Positions 45,932 through 54,718 of a DNA stretch of 64,000 bases are shown piece by piece. The stretch covers positions 3,565,001 to 3,629,000 of the forward strand of contig NZ_CP094351.1 of NCBI RefSeq assembly GCF_022807995.1. The letters run 5' to 3'. Origin of the DNA: Pseudomonas orientalis. Its GTDB lineage: Bacteria > Pseudomonadota > Gammaproteobacteria > Pseudomonadales > Pseudomonadaceae. Numbering within the stretch: the first letter of the stretch is position 1; the number at the start of each line of letters is the position of its first letter. The notes under the pieces are model-generated. The model was not told the origin of the DNA, ran no database searches, and saw only the letters and a program-made list of their open reading frames with translations. The position numbers were made by a program, and so were the translations under genes.

Positions 45932-46093
45932 ATGAGCCTTGCAACGACGATTTTCCTGTTGATCTGCGGTTGGCTGGCGGTGGCCGCCGCCATGTTGTGG
46001 GGGGTCATGCGCGTGACTCGCCGGCATCATCACCCCCACGTCAAACCCGCTGCGCCGGCCAAGCCGAACAAGGCGACGGCGCATCATGCCTAG
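45932..46093 (+). CDS. Small single-span membrane protein
   Basis: A 53-residue ORF with an excellent Shine-Dalgarno (AGGGAGG, 7 bases before ATG 45932). Residues 3-24 form one hydrophobic helix (TTIFLLICGWLAVAAAMLWGV), followed by a basic His/Lys/Pro tail (TRRHHHPHVKPAAPAKPNK), which suggests N-out/C-in topology. Its TAG stop shares a CTAG with the stop of the convergent lipoprotein gene. No family recognised. Confidence 0.7.
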   Translation: MSLATTIFLLICGWLAVAAAMLWGVMRVTRRHHHPHVKPAAPAKPNKATAHHA

Positions 46094-46500
46094 CCGGGCA
46101 TGCAATTGAAGTCTTGCGTGGCGGCGACTTCCTTGCCGTGCCCATCCTTGAGCGCTGCGCGCACGGTAGTGCCCAGGCTCGACTCCTCCAGGGTGTAATG
46201 CTCACCCGCCTTGAAATGCTTGTACTCGACCCGGCCCTGGCAGTCCTGCTGGTTATCGTCGCCGGGCTCTTCCTCGAACAACGTCACGTCCAGGCGATGG
46301 TCCCCGGGGCTCACTTCAAAGTAGCGCCCGTCGTCCACGCGCTGGCCGTCGACGCGCTCGGCCAGAAGGTCATTCGGTGCTTCCTCCTTCAAGCCGATCC
46401 AGGCTTCACTCGGGTCGGCCTTGGGGATCGGGCCGGCACAGGCCGACAGCAATACAACAGCCGCAAGGGTGGGAATCAATAACAGGGTTTTCGGTGACAT
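46090..46500 (-). CDS. Small predicted lipoprotein of unknown function
   Basis: A 136-residue protein beginning MSPKTLLLIPTLAAVVLL with lipobox LLSAC (Cys ~21), followed by an acidic beta-rich domain (YFEVSPGDHRLDVTLFEEE). It has two further cysteines (DCQGRV and DFNCMPG) that could form a disulfide. The pattern 'wiGLkee..dLl.erVdg..v.dgryfev.pG.H.L' is found in small Pseudomonas envelope lipoproteins of unknown role. ATG 46500 is chosen over an upstream frame extension. It converges on the 53-residue membrane protein with overlapping stops. Confidence 0.75.
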   Translation of the reverse strand: MSPKTLLLIPTLAAVVLLSACAGPIPKADPSEAWIGLKEEAPNDLLAERVDGQRVDDGRYFEVSPGDHRLDVTLFEEEPGDDNQQDCQGRVEYKHFKAGEHYTLEESSLGTTVRAALKDGHGKEVAATQDFNCMPG

Positions 46501-46705
46501 GGCAGGGCTCCAAAGCACATCAGTAAAAAAGCGTATCCGATGGCTGGCAAGCTTGAAGAGCCGCCGTTTGTAGAACAAATGAATACAAATGAAACGATCT
46601 TCAGGCGGAACCTAAATCTTCCTTCACCTGGCTGAAAGGTGCGTGTTAGGTGGGTCGGACAAGACTGCCGGGGTTTGCAATCCCGCTTTTCTCGGAGACT
46701 CACGC

Positions 46706-49700
46706 ATGCTCGGGCTGGTAAAGACCGCACTGCACAAGCCGTACACGTTTATCGTGCTGGCCATATTCATCTGCATCATCGGGCCCATGGCGGCCTTGCG
46801 TACACCCACGGATGTGTTCCCCGATATCGGTATCCCCGTGGTCGCCGTGGTCTGGCAGTACAACGGCCTGTCGCCGGACGCCATGGCCGGACGGGTGATC
46901 TACACCTACGAACGCTCCCTGAGCACCACCGTCAATGACATCGAACATATCGAATCGCAATCCCTGCCGGGCATGGGCATCGTCAAGATATTCTTTCAGC
47001 CCGGCGTGGATATCCGCACGGCGAATGCCCAGGTCACGGCGGTGTCACAAACCGTGCTCAAGCAGATGCCACCGGGTATCACTCCGCCGCTGATCCTCAA
47101 CTACAGCGCGTCCACGGTACCGATCCTGCAAATGGCGTTCTCCAGCCCGAGCCTGTCGGAAGCCAGGATCCGCGACCTGGTGCAGAACAATATCCGCCTG
47201 CCGCTGGGCGCCCTGCCCGGCCTGGCGATGCCCACGCCGATGGGCGGCAAGCAACGCCAGATCACCCTGGACCTCGATCCCCAGGCCCTGGCGGCCAAAG
47301 GTTTGTCGGCCCAGGACGTGGGCAACGCCCTGGCGCTGCAGAACCAGATCATCCCGGTGGGCACCGCCAAGCTCGGCGTCAACGAATACACGATCCTACT
47401 GAACAACAGCCCCAAGGCCATCGATGAGCTCAACGACTTGCCGATCAAGAACGTCGACGGCGCGATCATCACCATCGGCCAAGTGGCCCACGTGCGGGAC
47501 GGCTCGCCACCGCAGACCAATATCGTGCGCGTCGACGGCCACCGCGCGGTACTGATGCCGGCGTTGAAGAACGGCAGTATTTCTACGCTCTCGATCATCG
47601 ACGGCATCCGCCAGATGCTGCCGCGTATCAACGAAACCCTGCCGCCGTCGCTCAAGACCTCGCTGCTGGGCGACGCCTCGGTGTTCGTCAAGCAGTCGGT
47701 GGGCAGCGTGGCCCAGGAAGGCATCATCGCCGCCCTGCTGACCAGTGCGATGATCCTGCTGTTTCTCGGCAGCTGGCGCTCTACCTTGATCATCGCCGCG
47801 TCGATTCCGCTGGCAGTACTCTCGGCCATCGCGCTGCTGGCGGTCAGCGGGCAAACCCTGAATGTGATGACCCTGGGCGGGCTGGCACTGGCGGTGGGTA
47901 TTCTGGTGGACGACGCCACGGTGACCATCGAAAACATCAACTGGCACCTGGAACAAGGCAAGTCGGTGAAGACCGCGATCCTCGACGGTGCCGCACAAAT
48001 CGTCGGTCCGGCGTTCGTCTCGCTGCTGTGCATTTGCATCGTGTTCGTGCCGATGTTCCTGCTGCAAGGCATCGCCGGGTACCTGTTCCGGCCGATGGCG
48101 CTGGCGGTGATCTTTGCCATGGCCAGTTCGTTCATTCTCTCGCGCACCCTGGTGCCGACGCTGGCGATGTTTCTGCTCAAGCCCCACGTACCGGAGCAAG
48201 GCCCGGGGCATCATCCGGAAGATCCATTCATCAACCACCACGAGGGCGAACAGCACCGCAAGCCGCGCCATGCCGTACTGCAAGGGGTACTGAATTTCCA
48301 GCAAGGGTTCGAACGGCATTTCTCGAACATCCGCGACACTTACCACGGCCTGCTGATGCTCGCGCTCGGCGCGCGCAAGCGCTTTATCGTCGGTTTTCTC
48401 GCCTGCGTACTGGCCTCCTTCGTGCTGCTGTCAAGCCTGGGCCAGGATTTTTTCCCGGCCACCGATGCCGGCGCACTGGCGCTGCATGTTCGCTTGCCGC
48501 TGGGTACGCGTATCGAGGAAAGCGCCGCCGCGTTCGACCGCATCGAAGCGCGGATTCGCGAGGTGATCCCGGCGCAGGAGCTGGACACGATCGTCGACAA
48601 CATCGGTATCCCGCTCAGCGGCATCGACATGGCCTACAGCAGCAGCGGCACCATCGGCCCGCAGGACGGCGACATTCAGGTCACACTGAAGAAGGACCAC
48701 GCGCCCACCGCCGATTACGTGAAACGACTGCGTGAGGCCCTGCCGCAAAGCTTCCCCGGCAGCCACTTTGCGTTCCTGCCGGCAGACATCAGCAGCCAGA
48801 TCCTCAACTTCGGCGCGCCGGCACCGCTGGACGTGAAGATTTCCGGGCGCAACGATGCAGAAAACCGCGCCTATGCCGTGGAACTCGAACGGCGCCTGCA
48901 ACACGTCCCCGGCATCGCGGACCTGCGTATTCAGCAGTCCACCGGTTACCCGTCGCTGCAGGTGAATGTGGATCGCCTGCGCGCCAACGGCCTGGGCATC
49001 ACCGAGAAAGACGTGACCAACAGCATGGTCGCCTCCCTCGCCGGCAGCTCCCAGGTGGCCCCCACGTTCTGGCTGAATCCGGCCAATGGCGTGTCCTACT
49101 CGATCGTGGCCGCAACGCCGCAATACCGCCTCGACAGCCTGCCCTCGCTGGAGGCCCTGCCGGTGACCGGTGCCGATGGCCAGTCCCAGATCCTCGGCGG
49201 CGTGGCGACTATTTCGCGCGTACAAAGCCCGGCGGTGGTGACGCACTACAACATCGAACCCACCCTGGACCTGTACGCCAACGTGCAGGGCCGCGACCTC
49301 GGCGGCGTCGCCCGCGATGTGCAAAAAGTCCTGGATGACACCGCGTCCATGCGTCCCAAAGGCGCGACGATCAGCCTGCACGGTCAGATCGACGCGCTGC
49401 ACAAAGCGTTCAGCGGCTTGAGCTTCGGCCTGCTCGGCGCCGTGGTGCTGATCTACCTGCTGATCGTGGTCAACTTCCAGTCCTGGGCCGACCCCTTTGT
49501 GATCATCACCGCGTTACCCGCGGCACTGGCGGGGATCGTGTGGATGCTGTTTCTCAGCGGCACCTCGTTATCGGTGCCGGCCCTGACCGGCGCGATCTTG
49601 TGCATGGGCGTGGCCACCGCCAACTCGATCCTGGTGGTGAGCTTCTGTCGTGAACGCCTGGCAGAACATGGCGATGCCTTGAAAGCTGCGATGGAGGCCG

Positions 49701-49927
49701 GTTACACGCGCTTTCGCCCGGTGTGCATGACTGCCCTGGCGATGATCATCGGCATGCTGCCCCTGGCGCTGTCCGAGGAACAGAACGCGCCCCTGGGCCG
49801 TGCCGTGATCGGCGGCCTGATCTTCGCCACCATCGCCACTTTGTTGTTTGTTCCCGTGGTCTTCAGCCTGGTCCACGGTCGTCACCCTACTCGCGCTATT
49901 GGTGGAGAAACCTCTCATGTCGTCTGA
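46706..49927 (+). CDS. RND-family efflux pump inner-membrane permease
   Basis: A 1073-residue resistance-nodulation-division transporter with twelve predicted helices and two large periplasmic loops. The N-terminus KTALHKPYTFIVLAIFICIIGPMAALRTPTDVFPDIGIPVV is typical. GGLALAVGILVDDATVTIENI in helix 4 holds the paired Asp of the proton relay. A cytoplasmic linker near 493-523 is unusually rich in histidine (GHHPEDPFINHHEGEQHRKPRH). ATG 46706 with GGAG 8 bases upstream is the start. It overlaps the adaptor gene by 11 bases. Substrate is unknown; it does not look like CusA, because the methionine clusters are not evident. Confidence 0.9.
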   Translation: MLGLVKTALHKPYTFIVLAIFICIIGPMAALRTPTDVFPDIGIPVVAVVWQYNGLSPDAMAGRVIYTYERSLSTTVNDIEHIESQSLPGMGIVKIFFQPGVDIRTANAQVTAVSQTVLKQMPPGITPPLILNYSASTVPILQMAFSSPSLSEARIRDLVQNNIRLPLGALPGLAMPTPMGGKQRQITLDLDPQALAAKGLSAQDVGNALALQNQIIPVGTAKLGVNEYTILLNNSPKAIDELNDLPIKNVDGAIITIGQVAHVRDGSPPQTNIVRVDGHRAVLMPALKNGSISTLSIIDGIRQMLPRINETLPPSLKTSLLGDASVFVKQSVGSVAQEGIIAALLTSAMILLFLGSWRSTLIIAASIPLAVLSAIALLAVSGQTLNVMTLGGLALAVGILVDDATVTIENINWHLEQGKSVKTAILDGAAQIVGPAFVSLLCICIVFVPMFLLQGIAGYLFRPMALAVIFAMASSFILSRTLVPTLAMFLLKPHVPEQGPGHHPEDPFINHHEGEQHRKPRHAVLQGVLNFQQGFERHFSNIRDTYHGLLMLALGARKRFIVGFLACVLASFVLLSSLGQDFFPATDAGALALHVRLPLGTRIEESAAAFDRIEARIREVIPAQELDTIVDNIGIPLSGIDMAYSSSGTIGPQDGDIQVTLKKDHAPTADYVKRLREALPQSFPGSHFAFLPADISSQILNFGAPAPLDVKISGRNDAENRAYAVELERRLQHVPGIADLRIQQSTGYPSLQVNVDRLRANGLGITEKDVTNSMVASLAGSSQVAPTFWLNPANGVSYSIVAATPQYRLDSLPSLEALPVTGADGQSQILGGVATISRVQSPAVVTHYNIEPTLDLYANVQGRDLGGVARDVQKVLDDTASMRPKGATISLHGQIDALHKAFSGLSFGLLGAVVLIYLLIVVNFQSWADPFVIITALPAALAGIVWMLFLSGTSLSVPALTGAILCMGVATANSILVVSFCRERLAEHGDALKAAMEAGYTRFRPVCMTALAMIIGMLPLALSEEQNAPLGRAVIGGLIFATIATLLFVPVVFSLVHGRHPTRAIGGETSHVV

Positions 49928-51086
49928 TCAAAAACCCTCGCGCAAGCGTCTGATGCTCATGGGTGTCGGCGGCCTGACCCTGGCCGCCCTGTTGGTCGCC
50001 AACGGCTTGCACGCCCGCACGCTGCATGAACAAGCGGTGACCGCCTGGACTGAAACCGCGGCCATCCCGCAGGTCATGGTGTTCCAGCCCGAACAGAATG
50101 CCGTCGGCGATACGCTGCGTTTGCCGGCGCACCTGGAAGCCTGGAGCAAGGCGCCGATCCATGCGCGGGTCAGCGGTTATCTGAAAGACTGGAAAGTCGA
50201 TATCGGCAGCCAGGTCAAGGCCGGGCAAATCCTCGCGCAAATCGACAGCCCGGACCTTGACCAGCAACTGGCGCAGACCCACGCCCACCTGGTCCAGGAA
50301 CAGGCCAATGCGCGCCTGGCCGCCACCACGGCCACGCGCTGGCAACACCTGCTGGCCAGCCATTCCGTGTCGCGCCAGGAAGCCGATGAGAAAAGCTCGG
50401 ATGCCGCCGCCGCCAAAGCCAATGCCCAGGCAGCCGCCGCCGACTATGCGCGGCTGTGTGCGCTGGAAAGCTACAAGACCCTGCGCGCGCCGTTCGCCGG
50501 CACGATCACTGCGCGCAACACCGACATCGGCCAGTTGATCAAGGCCGACACCGACAGCGATCCGGAGCTATTCAGCATTGCCGACACCCACCAGTTGCGC
50601 CTGTACGTGCCGGTGCCACAGAACTACGCAGCGGTGATCCACCCAGGCCTGGAAGCCGAGCTGACGGTGCCCGAACATCCGGCGGAACACTTCAAGGCGC
50701 GCCTGATCGGCGACTCCACCGCCATCGACCGACGCTCCGGCACCCTGCTCGCGCAGTTCGTCGTCGACAACCCGAACGCAGAACTGCTGCCCGGCGATTA
50801 TGCCGAGGCGACCTTGCCGATTCCGGCGGATACCCATGGCGTGAGCATCCCGGCCAGCGCGTTGATCTTCCGTGCCCAGGGCACCCAGGTCGCGGTGCTG
50901 GACGGGCACAACCATGTGCACCTGCAAGCCATTCATATCGGCCTGGACCTGGGCGAACGCCTGGTGATCGACCAGGGCCTGAAACCCGCCGACCGCATCA
51001 TCGACAACCCGCCCGATGCCCTGCGCGAAGGCGACCCGGTACAACTGGCCGGCGCCACCGGGGGTGCCCATGCGCCCAAGGCTTAA
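49917..51086 (+). CDS. RND efflux periplasmic adaptor (membrane fusion protein)
   Basis: A 389-residue HlyD/AcrA-type adaptor. The N-terminal anchor is residues ~11-30 (LMLMGVGGLTLAALLVANGL). The lipoyl halves are HARVSGYLKDWKVDIGSQVKAGQILAQID and the matching LRAPFAGTITARNTDIGQLI, separated by an alpha-hairpin. A beta-barrel and the membrane-proximal domain follow. It links the RND pump to the outer-membrane channel. ATG 49917 has GGTGGAG upstream; the gene overlaps its neighbours on both sides (11 and 17 bases), so all three are translationally coupled. Confidence 0.92.
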   Translation: MSSDQKPSRKRLMLMGVGGLTLAALLVANGLHARTLHEQAVTAWTETAAIPQVMVFQPEQNAVGDTLRLPAHLEAWSKAPIHARVSGYLKDWKVDIGSQVKAGQILAQIDSPDLDQQLAQTHAHLVQEQANARLAATTATRWQHLLASHSVSRQEADEKSSDAAAAKANAQAAAADYARLCALESYKTLRAPFAGTITARNTDIGQLIKADTDSDPELFSIADTHQLRLYVPVPQNYAAVIHPGLEAELTVPEHPAEHFKARLIGDSTAIDRRSGTLLAQFVVDNPNAELLPGDYAEATLPIPADTHGVSIPASALIFRAQGTQVAVLDGHNHVHLQAIHIGLDLGERLVIDQGLKPADRIIDNPPDALREGDPVQLAGATGGAHAPKA

Positions 51087-52488
51087 CCCGTTTGCGGCAT
51101 TGATGCTGCTGGCCTTGCAAGGCTGCTCCATGGCGCCCACCTACCGGGTGACGTCGGTTGACCTGCCGGCCGGTTATCGCGAACAGACCAGCGACGGCCC
51201 GTGGCACAGCGCGCAACCATCCGACTCATTGGCGCCGCAGTGGTGGAAACTGTACAACGACCCAACGCTCGATGCGCTGCAACAACAACTGCTCAAGGCC
51301 AACCCGGACCTGGCTGCGGCGCTGGCGCATTTCGATGCGTCCCAGGCGTACGCCAGTCAACTGCATGCGGGGCTGTTCCCGCAGCTCACCGCCAGCGCCC
51401 AGCCGTTGCGCCAGCGGCAATCGGATTCGAGGCCGTTGCGCGGCACGACGCAACCGTCGGCGTACAACAGCGACACCGCCGGATTCTCGTTGAGCTACGA
51501 GCTGGACCTGTGGGGCAAGATCCGCAATCAGGTCGCGGCCGGCGATGCCCAGGCCCAGGCATCCGGCGATGACCTGGCCGTGGCGCGCCTGAGCCTGCAA
51601 CGGCAGTTGGCAACGCTGTATGTGCAACTCAATGGGCTGGATGCGCAGAGCCGGATTCTCACGCACTCGCTGGAGGATTTCAGCCAGGCACTGCAACTCA
51701 CCCGCAGCCGTTATGAAGGCCAGATCGCCTCGGAACTGGACCTCACCCGTGCGCAAAATCAACTGGCCGAGGCCCGGGCGCAACTGGATGAAGTGCGTGG
51801 GCAGCGCAACCTGACCGAGCATGCCATCGGCGAATTGGTGGGCGTGGCGGCCAGCAACTTTTCATTGCCGCCCAGCCCGCAGTTAATGGCCTTGCCAGGG
51901 ATCCCAGCGCAACTGCCGAGCCACCTGCTGCAACGTCGCCCGGATATCGCAGCGGCGGAACGACGAGTGTTCGCAGCCAATGCCTCTATCGGCGTGGCCA
52001 AGGCGGCGTGGTATCCGGATTTCAGTCTGACCGGGTTGATTGGCGGCCAGACCCAGGGCGTGGGCAATCTGCTTTCAGCGGGCAATCGCTATTGGGCGCT
52101 GGGGCCGCTGATGAACCTGCCCATCCTTGATGGCGGGCGCCTGAGTGCCAACGAACGCCAGGCCAGGGCCGAGTTTGAAGAAGCATCGGCGCAATACCGC
52201 AGCCAGGTCCTGAAAGCCGTGCGCGAAGTGGAAGACAACCTGGCCCAACTGCGCGACTTGCAGCAACAGGCCCAGGATGAACAGGCAGCGGCGGACGCGG
52301 CGCAGCACACCCAGGCGCTGGCGATGAACAGTTATGAGGCGGGAGCCGTGAGTTACCTGGATGTGGTCACCGCGCAGACGGCGGCCTTGCAGGCGCAGAG
52401 GACGTTGCAGGCAGTGCAGACGCGGCAGTTGCAGGCGAGCGTGGGGCTGGTGACGGCGTTGGGGGGTGGGTGGCAACCTGGCGCCTGA
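51070..52488 (+). CDS. Outer-membrane efflux lipoprotein (NodT/OprM family)
   Basis: A 472-residue TolC-superfamily channel. The N-terminal signal ends in the lipobox ALQGC (Cys 18). Two OEP repeats follow (PQWWKLYNDPTLDALQQQLLKANPDL... and LPSHLLQRRPDIAAAERRVFAANASIGVAKAAWYPDFSLTG). The Cys is the lipid anchor typical of the NodT branch. ATG 51070 lies inside the adaptor gene. The three genes complete a tripartite pump in the unusual order permease-adaptor-channel. Confidence 0.92.
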   Translation: MRPRLNPFAALMLLALQGCSMAPTYRVTSVDLPAGYREQTSDGPWHSAQPSDSLAPQWWKLYNDPTLDALQQQLLKANPDLAAALAHFDASQAYASQLHAGLFPQLTASAQPLRQRQSDSRPLRGTTQPSAYNSDTAGFSLSYELDLWGKIRNQVAAGDAQAQASGDDLAVARLSLQRQLATLYVQLNGLDAQSRILTHSLEDFSQALQLTRSRYEGQIASELDLTRAQNQLAEARAQLDEVRGQRNLTEHAIGELVGVAASNFSLPPSPQLMALPGIPAQLPSHLLQRRPDIAAAERRVFAANASIGVAKAAWYPDFSLTGLIGGQTQGVGNLLSAGNRYWALGPLMNLPILDGGRLSANERQARAEFEEASAQYRSQVLKAVREVEDNLAQLRDLQQQAQDEQAAADAAQHTQALAMNSYEAGAVSYLDVVTAQTAALQAQRTLQAVQTRQLQASVGLVTALGGGWQPGA

Positions 52489-52506
52489 TGCTGTGATTTA
52501 AATCCA

Positions 52507-52603
52507 ATCGGGGGCAAGCCCCCTCCCACACTGGTTCCGCGCCTGACACAAAATGTACGAACACAGCCGGACCCATGTGGGAGGGGGCTTGCCCCCGATA
52601 GCG
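52507..52603. repeat. REPIN of the GTGGGAGGGGGC family, left of the RAYT gene
   Basis: ATCGGGGGCAAGCCCCCTCC (52507-52526) and the inverted partner ATGTGGGAGGGGGCTTGCCC from 52575, about 90 bases before the transposase start. Confidence 0.92.
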
Positions 52604-52693
52604 GCCCTCCAGACACATCCTGCCAAAAGCCTGGCCGCCGACCTCTTGCTCGGCGACCTAGCCTCTCCAGACACTTGTTGAGAGGGCCAGGGA

Positions 52694-53152
52694 ATGGCAG
52701 ATTTACCCGCGTCACACCGCCTGCGCATCGGACGTTTCAGCGAACCCAACCGTATCTACCTCATCACCACCAACACTCACGAACGCATACCGATATTCAA
52801 CAATTTCCATCTCGGTCGCCTGGTGGTCTGGCAGTTTCGCCTGGCTCAGTACCAAGGGCTGGCGAACTCTTTGGCGTGGGTGGTAATGCCCGACCGCTTT
52901 CATTGGATTATCGAGCTACGAAAAGGCTCACTGGCGGATCTGATGCGACAGGTGAAATCCAAGAGCACGCGCTGCGTCAACGGCGCCACCGGACGCAAGG
53001 GCCGGCTATGGCAGGAAAGCTTCCACGACCGGGCGCTGCGCAAAGAAGATGACCTGGTGAAAATAGCCCGCTATGTGGTGGCCAATCCATTGCGGGCAAG
53101 GTTGGTGGAGCGGATTGGCGATTACCCCTTGTGGGATGCCATCTGGATCTGA
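52694..53152 (+). CDS. REP-associated tyrosine transposase (RAYT) with altered HUH motif
   Basis: A 152-residue Y1/IS200-like transposase of the REP-associated class. Recognisable blocks are RIYLITTNTHERIPIF, LAWVVMPDRFHWIIEL, GRLWQESFHDRALRKEDDLVKIARYVVANPLRA and the C-terminal YPLWDAIWI. The presumed catalytic Tyr is in IARYVVANP (near 129). The metal-binding HUH motif, normally MPDHxHW in close relatives, reads MPDRFHW (codon CGC), so one His is lost. It is flanked by REPINs of the same family, the usual home of a RAYT. It is single-copy in the window; AGGGA precedes the ATG. Confidence 0.87.
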   Translation: MADLPASHRLRIGRFSEPNRIYLITTNTHERIPIFNNFHLGRLVVWQFRLAQYQGLANSLAWVVMPDRFHWIIELRKGSLADLMRQVKSKSTRCVNGATGRKGRLWQESFHDRALRKEDDLVKIARYVVANPLRARLVERIGDYPLWDAIWI

Positions 53153-53169
53153 CGTCAAACACAGTTCAA

Positions 53170-53260
53170 ATGTGGGAGGGGGCTTGCCCCCGATGAGGGA
53201 GTGTCAGTAAGCACATCTGTGACTGACCCACCGCCATCGGGGGCAAGCCCCCTCCCACAT
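53170..53260. repeat. REPIN of the GTGGGAGGGGGC family, right of the RAYT gene
   Basis: ATGTGGGAGGGGGCTTGCCC (53170-53189) and GGGCAAGCCCCCTCCCACAT (53241-53260). It starts 18 bases past the transposase stop and ends 14 bases from the end of pydC. Confidence 0.92.
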
Positions 53261-53274
53261 TTTTTACCGCATTC

Positions 53275-54558
53275 TCAGGCTGCGAGCTTGCCGCTGGCGA
53301 TGGCTGCTGAAGCCGCCACCATGGCACGCAACAACACCGCACATCCCGCCGCCAGGTCATCCGGTGCGGCATTCTCGATTTCGTTGTGGCTGATCCCACC
53401 CTCGCACGGCACAAAGATCATTCCCGCCGGGCCCAGCTCGGCGACGAAAATCGCGTCGTGCCCTGCCCCGCTGACAATGTCCATGTGCGACAAACCCAGG
53501 CCATTGGCCGCATCGCGCACGGCGTCCACGCAGCCTGGGTCGAAGTACAGCGGCGGGAAGTCGGCGGTGGGCTCCAGTTCAAAACTCAAGCCATGTTTGT
53601 CGCAGGTTTCATCGATCACCTTGCGCACCTGGGCAATCATCGAATCCAGGCGCGCCGGCTCCAGGTGACGAAAATCCAGGGTCATGCGCACCTCGCCGGG
53701 AATCACATTGCGCGAACCGGGATACGCCTGCAGGCAACCCACGGTGCCGCAGGCATGCGGCTGGTGCTCCAACGCTGCGGCGTTCACCGCGGCGACCACT
53801 GCGGCGGCGCCCACCAGCGCATCCTTGCGCAGGTGCATCGGCGTCGGCCCCGCGTGCGCTTCGACGCCGCGCAGCTTCAGGTCGAACCACTTCTGCCCGA
53901 GGGCTCCAAGCACCACGCCGATGGTTTTTTTCTCATCCTCGAGAATCGGCCCCTGTTCGATATGCGCCTCGAAATAAGCCCCGACTCTGTGCCCGCTCTC
54001 AGGGCGCGTTCCCGCATAGCCGATGGCGTTCAGCGCTTCGCCAACCGAGACGCCGTCCACATCCACCTTGGCCAGGGTATCGGCCAGGCTGAATTTCTCG
54101 GCGAACACCCCGGAGCCCATCATGCACGGTGGAAAGCGCGAGCCTTCTTCGTTGGTCCACACCACCACCTCCAGCGGTGCCTCGGTCTCGAGCTTGAGGT
54201 CATTGAGGGTACGCAGCACTTCCACACCGGCCAACACGCCGAAGCAACCGTCGAACTTGCCGCCCGTGGGCTGGGTATCGATATGGCTGCCGGTCATCAC
54301 CGGCGGCAGGTCGGGATTGCGCCCCGGGCGCCGGGCGAAGATGTTGCCGATACCGTCGACGGTCACCGTGCAACCGGCCGCCTCGCACCACTGCACGAAC
54401 AGGTCGCGGGCCTTGCGGTCGAGGTCGGTGAGGGCCAGGCGGCACACCCCGCCCTTTGGGGTGGCGCCGAGCTTGGCCAGGTCCATCAGCGACTGCCACA
54501 AACGGTCGCGGTTGATGTGCTGATGGGTCGATTGCAGAACGTCGAGGGCAGCGTTCAT
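53275..54558 (-). CDS. pydC: N-carbamoyl-beta-alanine amidohydrolase (beta-ureidopropionase) PydC
   Basis: A 427-residue M20-type zinc amidohydrolase of the hydantoinase/carbamoylase group, performing the last step of reductive pyrimidine breakdown (N-carbamoyl-beta-alanine to beta-alanine, CO2 and ammonia). Metal-site motifs are MTGSHIDTQPTGGKFDGCFGVLAG (near 90), WTNEEGSRFPPCMMGSG (near 133), HIEQGPILE and the C-terminal SGAGHDAIFVA. Neighbouring pyd genes settle the substrate; on its own it could be an allantoate amidohydrolase or L-carbamoylase. It is in the same direction as the transporter. Confidence 0.9.
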   Translation of the reverse strand: MNAALDVLQSTHQHINRDRLWQSLMDLAKLGATPKGGVCRLALTDLDRKARDLFVQWCEAAGCTVTVDGIGNIFARRPGRNPDLPPVMTGSHIDTQPTGGKFDGCFGVLAGVEVLRTLNDLKLETEAPLEVVVWTNEEGSRFPPCMMGSGVFAEKFSLADTLAKVDVDGVSVGEALNAIGYAGTRPESGHRVGAYFEAHIEQGPILEDEKKTIGVVLGALGQKWFDLKLRGVEAHAGPTPMHLRKDALVGAAAVVAAVNAAALEHQPHACGTVGCLQAYPGSRNVIPGEVRMTLDFRHLEPARLDSMIAQVRKVIDETCDKHGLSFELEPTADFPPLYFDPGCVDAVRDAANGLGLSHMDIVSGAGHDAIFVAELGPAGMIFVPCEGGISHNEIENAAPDDLAAGCAVLLRAMVAASAAIASGKLAA

Positions 54559-54614
54559 GGGGGGTTCTCCTCAGGCTTGAATTGACACGATTCCAACAAT
54601 GAAAACTGGTCAAA

Positions 54615-54705
54615 ATGTGGGAGGGGGCTTGCCCCCCGATAGCGGTGGTTCAGTTACAGGTGAGTTGATTGACACACTGCAATCGGGGGCAAGCCCCCTC
54701 CCACA
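54615..54705. repeat. REPIN of the GTGGGAGGGGGC family
   Basis: ATGTGGGAGGGGGCTTGCCC and an inverted GGGCAAGCCCCCTCCCACAT fill the gap between pydC and the transporter gene. Confidence 0.92.
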
Positions 54706-54718
54706 TTTTGGACTGTGT

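Noticed and set aside
46706..49927. CusA-type heavy-metal RND pump
   Set aside because: Metal-export methionine relays are not evident in the sequence, and no CusB/CusF-like partner or copper regulator is nearby; only the His-rich linker hints at metals.
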